A stretch of 64,000 nt of DNA, from assembly GCF_900112685.1 (NCBI RefSeq), contig NZ_FOMS01000005.1, positions 248,001-312,000 on the forward strand, read 5' to 3'. Of this stretch, positions 57,580 through 64,000 are shown piece by piece (within the stretch, counting starts at the first letter, position 1; every line of letters starts with the position of its first letter). Position numbers and translations under genes: made by a program. The notes under the pieces are model-generated. The model saw nothing but the letters and a program-made list of their open reading frames with translations. It made no database searches and was not told where the DNA came from. The stretch comes from Roseivivax sediminis (GTDB lineage Bacteria > Pseudomonadota > Alphaproteobacteria > Rhodobacterales > Rhodobacteraceae).

Positions 57580-58536
57580 ATGAAATCATTGGGTTTGGTC
57601 TTCGGCGCCGCGCTCGCGTTCGCAACAATGGCCGGGGCCGCCTCGGCCGAGACGCGGGTGACTTACAAGTCCGCCAAGTCGGGCTCGTCGTACTACCAGA
57701 TGGGCGTGGAACTGGCCGAAGCGATGAAAGCCGGCACCGGCGGCGATATCTCGGTCACGATCGAGGAGAGCCAGGGCTCGGTCCAGAACGTGATGGAAGT
57801 GCGCGCCCGCGGCGGCGACTACGTCTTCACCACGCCGCCCGCCCTCGTCGGGCTGGCGCAGGAGGGCCGCGCGATGTTCGAGGACAGGAGCGTTCCGGCC
57901 TTTGACGAGATCCGCGCGCTCTTCCCGATCCCGTCGCTGACGATGCACTTCGTGATGTCCGAAGAGACCGGCGCGACGAAGCTGGCGGACCTCGAGGGCA
58001 CGACCATCCTGCTCGGCAAGGGTTCCTTCGGCGCGACCGAGGGTGAGAAATACCTCGAGATGTTCGGGCTGTCGGAGAATGTCGAGATCGCGGATGTGGA
58101 GCTCTCGAACGCCGTCTCGGCGCTGAAGAACGGTCAGATCGACGGGTTCGTGACCGCCGGCTCCTACCCGGCGCCGAACGTCGTGGAGGCCGCGGCATCG
58201 ACGCCGGTCAACGTGATCTCGATGAGCGAGGACCAGATCGAGGAAACCGGCCGCACCCGGCTCGTCATCCCCGCCGGAACCTATTCGGGCCAGGATGAGG
58301 ACATCGTCACCACCTCGCTGCCGGTGGCGGCGTTCACCACCACGAAGATGGACGACGAAACCGCCTACCAGCTGACCAAGACCTACTGGGAGCAGAAAGC
58401 GAAGATGTCGGACACCTCGCCGTGGTGGGCGGGCGTGACGCCCGAACTCATGGCCAACATCACGACCGAACTGCATCCCGGCGCCGCACGCTACTACGAC
58501 GAGGCCGGCATCACCGCCGGCGGCTCCGGCCAGTGA
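57580..58536 (+). CDS. TAXI-family TRAP transporter solute-binding protein
   Basis: The 318-residue periplasmic protein has a signal peptide (GLVFGAALAFATMAGAASA) and the TAXI fold opening YKSAKSGSSYYQMGVELAEAM. Later come the conserved DGFVTAGSYPAPNV and GTYSGQDEDIVTTSLPVAAF. It should deliver an organic acid or amino acid to the adjacent fused permease. The ATG at 57580 follows GGGAGGAAA. The ligand is unknown. Confidence 0.92.
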   Translation: MKSLGLVFGAALAFATMAGAASAETRVTYKSAKSGSSYYQMGVELAEAMKAGTGGDISVTIEESQGSVQNVMEVRARGGDYVFTTPPALVGLAQEGRAMFEDRSVPAFDEIRALFPIPSLTMHFVMSEETGATKLADLEGTTILLGKGSFGATEGEKYLEMFGLSENVEIADVELSNAVSALKNGQIDGFVTAGSYPAPNVVEAAASTPVNVISMSEDQIEETGRTRLVIPAGTYSGQDEDIVTTSLPVAAFTTTKMDDETAYQLTKTYWEQKAKMSDTSPWWAGVTPELMANITTELHPGAARYYDEAGITAGGSGQ

Positions 58537-58551
58537 CATGAACCGCGGCGC

Positions 58552-58580
58552 GGGGAAGTACCCCCGCGCCGCCTTCCCCT
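58552..58580 (+). terminator. Hairpin between TAXI binding protein and permease genes
   Basis: GGCGCGGGG and the following CCCCCGCGCC can form a long GC stem around AAGTA, 12 bases or so after the binding-protein stop. It may attenuate permease expression or protect the upstream message. Confidence 0.45.
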
Positions 58581-58604
58581 GCCCTTCAGCATCGACATCA
58601 TCGA

Positions 58605-60389
58605 ATGACCGACCTCCCCGAGAACCGGCTCCTCGCGGGCTTCTGGATCGCGCTCGCCGCGGCGCTGGTGGCCTACCATCTCGCGCTCGTTTTCTCGGGC
58701 CTCGTTCCGAACCTGGTGAGCCGACCGCTCCACATGGCGTTCATCCTGCCCTTCGCGCTGGTCTTCGATGCGCGCAGCCGGGCCCGGTGGCTGACCGGCC
58801 TCGTGATCGCGGCGGTGGGGATCGCCGCGGCGCTCTGGGTGGCGCTGAACAGCAGCGCGCTCGGCGACCAGTACGGCTTCATCGAAAGCAACTTCCAGCT
58901 TGGCGTGGCGATCACGCTCCTGCTCGTCGTGCTCGAGACCGCCCGCCGCGCGATCGGATGGCCGCTTCCGCTCGTCGCCGCGCTGGCGCTGCTCTACGGG
59001 CTGTTCGGGCAGCATATCCCGGGCGAGTTCGGCCATGCCGGCACGCCGATCGAGAGCTTCCTCGGCACGCTGACCATCGCCGAGGGCGGCATCTGGGGCC
59101 AGTTGACCGGCGTGTCGGTCAACGTCGTCGCGATCTTCGTGATCTTCGGCGCAGTGCTGAACGCCGGCGAGGCGGGCCAGGGTTTCATGAACCTCGCTTC
59201 GGCGGCGGCGGGCCGGCTGACCGGGGGGGCGGCCAAGGTGTCGGTCCTGTCCTCGGCGCTTTTCGGATCGATCTCGGGCTCGGCCTCGGCCAATGTCGCC
59301 TCGACCGGCGCGATCACCCTGCCCGCCATGACCAAGCTCGGCTACCCGAGGCGCCTCGCCGCGGCGGTCGAGGCGGTGGCGTCGTCGGGCGGACAGATCA
59401 TGCCGCCGCTGATGGGGGCCGGCGCCTTCGTCATGGTGGAGCTGACGGGCGTGCCCTACACCGGCGTGATGGCAGCGGCGGCGCTGCCCGCGCTGCTTTA
59501 CTTCGTCGCGGTCTGGGTGGGGATCGACGCCTACGCCAGGCGGTTCGAACTGCGGGGCATCGACGCGGCGGACCGCCCGTCGGCCCGGGCCGTCGTGGTG
59601 ACCTCGATGTTCTTCGCGGTCCCCTTCGCGGTGCTGCTCTGGGGCATGTTCGGCGCTGGGTTCACGCCGGAATACGCCGCCGCGATGGCGATCCTCGCCG
59701 CGGCGCTCCTGCTGCTTCTCAACGCCGAGATGACCTTCCGCCCGCGCCAGATCGCGGAGCGATCCGCGAACGCAGTGCTCAACGCCGCCCGCCAGGTGTC
59801 GATGATCGCCTCGATCATCCTCTGCGCGTCCATCGTGATCGGGGTGCTGGCGATCACCGGCCTCGGCGTAAAGATCACGTCGCTCATCCTCGCGGGATCG
59901 GGCGGGCTGCTCTGGCCGTCGCTGCTGCTGACCGCGCTGGCCTGCCTCGTCCTGGGCATGGAGGTGCCCACGACGGCGGCCTACGTGATCTGCGTGTCGG
60001 TCGCGGGCCCTGCGCTGATCGAGCTGGGCCTCGCGCCGCTGCAGGCGCATCTCTTCGTCTTCTGGTTCGCGCTTTTGTCGACGATCACCCCGCCGGTCTG
60101 CGGCGCGGTGTTCATCGCCGCCGGCATGATCGGGGAGCGCTGGCTGAAGGTGGCGTTGACCGCGATGGCCCTCGGCATCGGCCTCTATATCATCCCGCTG
60201 GGCATGATCGCCAACCCGGCCCTGATCGCGCTGTCCGAGACGCCGGGCGCCGCGCTTTTCGCCGGATTGCGCGTGGCGGCCGGCCTGACGCTGATATCTC
60301 TGGGCCTCATCGGCACCCGCCGCCCCGTCTACACGATCGCGCTCTGCGGGGCCGGCCTGACGATCGTCTTTCTCGGCGCGCCTGTCTGA
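58605..60389 (+). CDS. TRAP transporter fused 4TM/12TM permease
   Basis: The 594-residue membrane protein joins the small and large TRAP membrane subunits, as is usual with TAXI systems. Family marks are SALFGSISGSASANVASTGAITLPAMTKLGY, the large-subunit core, and EVPTTAAYVICVSVAGPALIELG. The first 130 residues form the small-subunit-like helices. It works with the binding protein 68 bases upstream, driven by an ion gradient. Confidence 0.92.
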   Translation: MTDLPENRLLAGFWIALAAALVAYHLALVFSGLVPNLVSRPLHMAFILPFALVFDARSRARWLTGLVIAAVGIAAALWVALNSSALGDQYGFIESNFQLGVAITLLLVVLETARRAIGWPLPLVAALALLYGLFGQHIPGEFGHAGTPIESFLGTLTIAEGGIWGQLTGVSVNVVAIFVIFGAVLNAGEAGQGFMNLASAAAGRLTGGAAKVSVLSSALFGSISGSASANVASTGAITLPAMTKLGYPRRLAAAVEAVASSGGQIMPPLMGAGAFVMVELTGVPYTGVMAAAALPALLYFVAVWVGIDAYARRFELRGIDAADRPSARAVVVTSMFFAVPFAVLLWGMFGAGFTPEYAAAMAILAAALLLLLNAEMTFRPRQIAERSANAVLNAARQVSMIASIILCASIVIGVLAITGLGVKITSLILAGSGGLLWPSLLLTALACLVLGMEVPTTAAYVICVSVAGPALIELGLAPLQAHLFVFWFALLSTITPPVCGAVFIAAGMIGERWLKVALTAMALGIGLYIIPLGMIANPALIALSETPGAALFAGLRVAAGLTLISLGLIGTRRPVYTIALCGAGLTIVFLGAPV

Positions 60390-60434
60390 CAGGCCGGCCG
60401 GGGCGAGCCCCGTGCCGGCCCCCAGGACCGGAGA

Positions 60435-61511
60435 TCAGGCGGCGTCGAGCCGGGCGCCGGTTTCACCGTCGAAATAGTGCAGGCGTGCCGGGTCGTAGCC
60501 GAGGCCGATGCGCTGGTCGCGGTGCAGGTCGACGTCCGGCGACAGCCGCGCGGTCAGCTCGCGCCCGCCCAGCCGGCAGATCGCCATGGTGTCCGACCCG
60601 AGCGGCTCGTAGACCTCCACGGTCGGCGTCAGGTTGGCCGCCTCGGGCGTGGCCCAGTTCAGGTGCTCGGGCCGAATGCCGACATCGATCTTCGCGCCGT
60701 CCCGCGCCGGCACCTCTCCGAGGTCGAGCGCGACCTCGTCCATGCGCAGCTTCGGCGTACCGGAGGAGCGATCGACCTCGCCCGAGAAGACGTTCATCTG
60801 CGGCGAGCCGATGAATTCGCCGACGAAGCGGCAGTTGGGCTTGGCGTAGAGTTCCATCGGCGGGCCCTCCTGCACGATCCGGCCCGCGCGCAGGACGACC
60901 ACGCGGTCGGCCAGCGTCATCGCCTCGGTCTGGTCGTGGGTGACGTAGACCATCGTGGTCTCAAGCATGGCGTGCAGGCGCTTGATCTGGGTGCGCATCT
61001 CCACCCGCAGCTTGGCGTCTAGGTTCGAGAGCGGCTCGTCGAACAGGAACACCGACGGCTCGCGCACGATGGCGCGGCCCATGGCGACGCGCTGGCGCTG
61101 ACCGCCGGAAAGCTGGCCGGGCTTGCGGTCGAGGTAGTCGCGGATCTGCAGGATGCCGGCGGCTTCCTCCACGCGCGGCGCGATGTCGGCGGCCTTCTGT
61201 CCCCGCATCTTCAGGCCGAAGCCGATATTCTCGCGCACCGTCATGTGCGGATAGAGCGCGTAATCCTGGAACACCATCGCCACGTCGCGGCCCTTGGGCT
61301 CCACGTCGTTCACGAGACGCCCGCCGATGCGCAGCTCGCCGCCCGAGATTTCCTCGAGCCCCGCGATCATGCGCAGCATCGTCGACTTGCCGCAGCCCGA
61401 CGGACCGACGAAGGCGACGAACTCGCCGTCGTTCATGGTCAGGTCGACGCCATGGATGGCGCGTACCGCGCCGTAGTCCTTCACCAGTCCGTTCAGACGG
61501 ATATCGGCCAT
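60435..61511 (-). CDS. Carbohydrate ABC transporter ATP-binding protein, UgpC/MsmK-like
   Basis: The 358-residue ATPase has Walker A GPSGCGKST, Q-loop FQDYALYPHMTV, signature LSGGQRQRVAMGRAIV, Walker B FLFDEPLSNLD and switch histidine VTHDQTEAM. C-terminal OB-like MOBE repeats (VGIRPEHL) follow from about 240. It is divergent from the GntR regulator gene and probably serves the importer that begins at 63288. Two palindromes between the divergent starts suggest control by that regulator. Confidence 0.92.
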   Translation of the reverse strand: MADIRLNGLVKDYGAVRAIHGVDLTMNDGEFVAFVGPSGCGKSTMLRMIAGLEEISGGELRIGGRLVNDVEPKGRDVAMVFQDYALYPHMTVRENIGFGLKMRGQKAADIAPRVEEAAGILQIRDYLDRKPGQLSGGQRQRVAMGRAIVREPSVFLFDEPLSNLDAKLRVEMRTQIKRLHAMLETTMVYVTHDQTEAMTLADRVVVLRAGRIVQEGPPMELYAKPNCRFVGEFIGSPQMNVFSGEVDRSSGTPKLRMDEVALDLGEVPARDGAKIDVGIRPEHLNWATPEAANLTPTVEVYEPLGSDTMAICRLGGRELTARLSPDVDLHRDQRIGLGYDPARLHYFDGETGARLDAA

Positions 61512-61553
61512 CTAGTCCTCCTCCCGCACAGCCCTCGGAAATTGGGGGTTGCG

Positions 61554-61587
61554 TTATCGATAATTGAGACGTTATCAATATCGATAA
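61554..61587. promoter_or_regulatory. GntR-type operator pair
   Basis: TTATCGATAA at 61554-61563 is a perfect palindrome. TTATCAATATCGATAA at 61572-61587 is a near-perfect 16-base palindrome. They sit in a strongly AT-rich spacer between the divergent ATPase and GntR genes, where autoregulation and control of the transporter would act. Confidence 0.7.
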
Positions 61588-61636
61588 TACGACGCAAGCC
61601 CGGCAAGGGCACGGTTGGGGAGGACCGGACGGAGGC

Positions 61637-62344
61637 ATGGCGGTGGAGAGTTTCAATCAGGACCCGGTCTCGGATCTCGTGCCGCGCCAGTCGAGCCGCC
61701 GCAGCCACACGCTCTTCGTCGAGCTGCAGAAGGAGATCGTCCTCGGCATCCTCGCGCCCGACAGCACCCTGACCGAGCTGGACCTCGCCCAGCGCTTCGG
61801 CTGCAGCCAGGGCACCGTGCGCGAGGCGCTGATGCAGCTGAGCGAGGAAGGCCTCGTGAAGCGTCAGCCCAATCGCGGCACCCGCGTCGCCCCCTGCCCG
61901 GCCGACGATGCCCGTGCCCTGCTGACCCTGCGGCGCGAGGTCGAGTGCACGCATCTCGACCGGGTCGTGGAGCGGACCGACGCGCACCTTTTGGCCGACA
62001 TGCGGGCGCTTCTCGATGCCATGCGCAATGCCGCGCGCGACGGCGACGAATACGGCCTGTCGGTGCGCGACCGGGCCTTTCACACCCGCCTCTTCGAAGC
62101 CGCGGACCTGCCGCTGGTCACGCCGATCCTGACCCGCTGCCTGATCCACGCGCATCGCTTCAAGATCCTGAACTCGCAGCCCAATCGCGCGCTGGAGGAG
62201 ACGGCCGAGCGGCATCGCCCGATCGTCGAAGCGCTGGAGGCGCGTGACCGCGCTCGGCTGCACGACCTTCTGGCGCACCACATCGCGACCATCGTGGATT
62301 TCGGCCCCGACCTCACCGGCGGTGCGGCGGAGGGCGACGCATGA
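61637..62344 (+). CDS. GntR-family (FadR/FCD type) transcriptional regulator
   Basis: The 235-residue protein has a GntR winged helix (residues about 28-85: LQKEIVLGILAPDSTLTELDLAQRFGCSQGTVREALMQL) and an FCD ligand domain. The latter shows the LRREVECTHLDR, RDRAFHTRLFEA and HRPIVEALEARD helices with metal-binding histidines. It probably senses the transported or derived compound. It overlaps the hydrolase gene by four bases and faces the ATPase gene across two palindromes. Confidence 0.9.
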   Translation: MAVESFNQDPVSDLVPRQSSRRSHTLFVELQKEIVLGILAPDSTLTELDLAQRFGCSQGTVREALMQLSEEGLVKRQPNRGTRVAPCPADDARALLTLRREVECTHLDRVVERTDAHLLADMRALLDAMRNAARDGDEYGLSVRDRAFHTRLFEAADLPLVTPILTRCLIHAHRFKILNSQPNRALEETAERHRPIVEALEARDRARLHDLLAHHIATIVDFGPDLTGGAAEGDA

Positions 62345-63291
62345 CCGGTCCCTCGCCCAACATGCAGGCGGTGCTCGACCAGCTCGCGGCCGAGGATGCG
62401 GGGCTCGCCGATCCCACGACTCTGCCGTCGCAGCACGGCCGCGCGTTGGCGGATCTGACGAACCTGCGCTGGAACGCGGACCTGCCGCCGGTGCGCGAGG
62501 CGCGCACGGTGATGCATGCCGGTCTGCCCGGTCGCTGGATCGTCCCCGAAAACGACACCGGCACCGACGCGATCCTGCACGTCCATGGCGGCGGCTGGGC
62601 ATTCTGTTCGGTCGCCACGCACGAAGGCGCATCCCGTCGCCTCGCCAATGCCTGCGGCTGCCCGGTGCTGACGGTTGATTACAGGCTGGCGCCGGAACAC
62701 CCCTACCCCGCGGGGCTCGAGGACATCCTGCGCGCGTGGTGGGGCTGCGATCCGGCCCGCCGCTGGAGCCTTGCCGGCGACAGCGCCGGCGCCAACCTCG
62801 CGCTTGCCGCCGCCCTGCGCCTGGCTGCGATGGGCGAGGCCCCGCCAGCCACGCTGCTGTTGTTCTACGGCGTCTACGGCGCCGACTTCGAGACCGAGAG
62901 CTACCGCGCGCGCGAAAACGGGCCGGGCCTGACCCGCGCCAAGATGATGCGCTACTGGGACTGGTACGCGCCCACCCCGATGCGCGACGACCCGTGCGTC
63001 GCGCCGGTGGTCGCCGCTGACGCGGCTCTCGCCGCGCTGCCACCGCTCTATCTCAATGCCGCCGGGCTCGACCCGCTGCTGTCGGACACCGAGCAGCTCG
63101 TCGCGCGGCTGCGCGACCTGGGGCGGGACGACCGCTTCGACCGGATCGAGGGGGTCGTTCACGGCTTCATGCAGATGGGCACCGCCCTGCCGGAGGCGCG
63201 GAGCGCCTTCGAGCGCGCCGGTGCCGCGTTCCGCGACATCACGTCGACCGCCGCCCAAGGAGGGACGGCCCAACAGGGAGGAAGACCATGA
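62341..63291 (+). CDS. Alpha/beta hydrolase of the HSL family
   Basis: The 316-residue enzyme has the oxyanion motif HVHGGGWAF near residue 80, the nucleophile GDSAGANLA near 148, and candidate Asp and His in AGLDPLLSD and VVHGFMQM. This is the hormone-sensitive-lipase group of esterases. It overlaps the GntR gene and the binding-protein gene by four bases each, so it is translationally coupled to them and may cleave an ester or lactone brought in by the transporter. Confidence 0.9.
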   Translation: MTGPSPNMQAVLDQLAAEDAGLADPTTLPSQHGRALADLTNLRWNADLPPVREARTVMHAGLPGRWIVPENDTGTDAILHVHGGGWAFCSVATHEGASRRLANACGCPVLTVDYRLAPEHPYPAGLEDILRAWWGCDPARRWSLAGDSAGANLALAAALRLAAMGEAPPATLLLFYGVYGADFETESYRARENGPGLTRAKMMRYWDWYAPTPMRDDPCVAPVVAADAALAALPPLYLNAAGLDPLLSDTEQLVARLRDLGRDDRFDRIEGVVHGFMQMGTALPEARSAFERAGAAFRDITSTAAQGGTAQQGGRP

Positions 63292-64000
63292 AACTGAACA
63301 AGATTACGGCACTGGCCTCGGCGCTGGCGCTCATCGCCGGCGCTGCCTCGGCGGACAGCACGGTGCGCTTCTGGTACCACTTCGACAACGCCGACAACCC
63401 GATGAACGACCTCATCGCGGCGTTCGAAGAAGAGAACCCCGACATCACCGTCGAGGCCGAGAACATTCCGTGGAACAGCTACTACGACCAGCTTTACACG
63501 GCGGTGATCGGCGGCAACGCCCCCGACGCGGCGATGGTCAAGATGTTCGCGCAGCCGCGGCTCGTGGAGATGGGCGCGCTGCAGCCGATCGACGACTGGC
63601 TGTCCGAGTGGGACGGCGCGGACGGGCTGCAGGACAACCTGCTGACCCTGACCGCGGGGCCTGACGGGTCGCAGTACTACCTGCCGGTGCAGTACGTCGT
63701 GCTCTACCTCTACTACCGACCCTCCATGTTCGAGGAGCTGGGCCTCGAGGTGCCGACCACCTGCGAGGAATTCCGCGAGGTCGCGAACGAGCTGACCCGC
63801 GACACCGACGGCGACGGGCAGACCGACACCTACGGTTTCGGCTTCCGCGGCGCCAAGGGCGGGCACGACCACTGGGCCAGCTTCACGCTGGGCGCCGAGG
63901 GCGTGAGCCTGACCGACGGGCTGGCCTCCGAGGCCGGCGTCGCAGGCACGCAATTCGTGGCCGACCTCTTCCAGGAGGACGGCGTGTTCCCGCCCTCGGC
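63288..64000 (+). CDS. Sugar-type ABC transporter substrate-binding protein, 3' end outside window
   Basis: The frame is open from ATG 63288 to the window end, giving 237 residues. A signal peptide (MKLNKITALASALALIAGAASA) leads into the SBP_bac_1 fold: VRFWYHFDNADNPMNDLIAAFEEENPDITV, then NAPDAAMVKM and YYLPVQYVVLYLYYRPSMFEELGL. Family members have about 410-430 residues, so some 180 are missing. GGGAGGAAG precedes the ATG. Permease genes are expected downstream. The ligand is unknown. Confidence 0.92.
   Translation, partial: MKLNKITALASALALIAGAASADSTVRFWYHFDNADNPMNDLIAAFEEENPDITVEAENIPWNSYYDQLYTAVIGGNAPDAAMVKMFAQPRLVEMGALQPIDDWLSEWDGADGLQDNLLTLTAGPDGSQYYLPVQYVVLYLYYRPSMFEELGLEVPTTCEEFREVANELTRDTDGDGQTDTYGFGFRGAKGGHDHWASFTLGAEGVSLTDGLASEAGVAGTQFVADLFQEDGVFPPS

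Overview
The window reads as chromosomal DNA of a high-GC alphaproteobacterium, most likely a member of the Rhodobacteraceae (Roseobacter lineage). The reasons are the very GC-rich third codon positions, a B12-dependent ribonucleotide reductase, a DUF1476/zeta-type F1-ATPase inhibitor, TRAP (TAXI) and many ABC uptake systems, DctBD, and dispersed intergenic hairpin repeats of a kind I associate with this family. Gene assignments rest on reading the translated sequence and recalling families; no database search was run.

Layout. 1-993: 3' part of acetate kinase. 994-8638: a TPP-riboswitch-controlled thiamine operon thiD-thiO-thiS-thiG-thiE-thiF-thiY-tenA-thiZ-thiX, combining thiazole synthesis with uptake and salvage of pyrimidine precursors; thiC is not in it. 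8787-10508: an RTX secreted protein. 10676-16100: SulP transporter, VIT/CCC1 transporter, two related small cytochromes c, a phasin-like protein and a two-domain kinase-like protein. 16310-20200: nrdJ with NrdR-box-like and DnaA-box-like sites upstream. 20404-24147: small conserved protein, sulfotransferase-like protein, tRNA-Pro, DUF192 protein, double cold-shock protein, pdxH and fabI. 24157-24759: a LysE-type exporter gene broken by an in-frame TAG. 24765-28458: gpt, an aminotransferase and a PpiD-type foldase. 28611-33599 (minus): dctD, dctB, purQ, purS, purC. 33755-40879: ATPase inhibitor, a response regulator/FIST/hybrid-kinase module resembling NosP-NahK, an EnvZ-type kinase and a metallo-hydrolase. 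40960-41034: tRNA-Asn, followed by about 830 bases with no convincing gene.

41864-46744: an AcoR-like activator, an NTF2-like/flavin monooxygenase fusion and a zinc alcohol dehydrogenase, with a strong inverted repeat between activator and monooxygenase. 47195-47800: L,D-transpeptidase. 47905-51190: copper module copZ <- -> copA-cueR with two CueR-type promoters in the shared spacer. 51349-54302: polar amino-acid ABC transporter. 54651-57309: two overlapping membrane GTPase genes. 57580-60389: TAXI-TRAP transporter. 60435-64000: a sugar-type ABC ATPase divergent from a GntR regulator, an HSL-type hydrolase and a solute-binding protein that runs off the window.

The most interesting points are: a dispersed intergenic repeat whose hairpin stem is kept although its sequence changes; two NtrC-type regulators that both lack the GAFTGA loop; the monooxygenase cluster with its nested inverted repeat; the paired GTPases; and the stop codon in the LysE gene.
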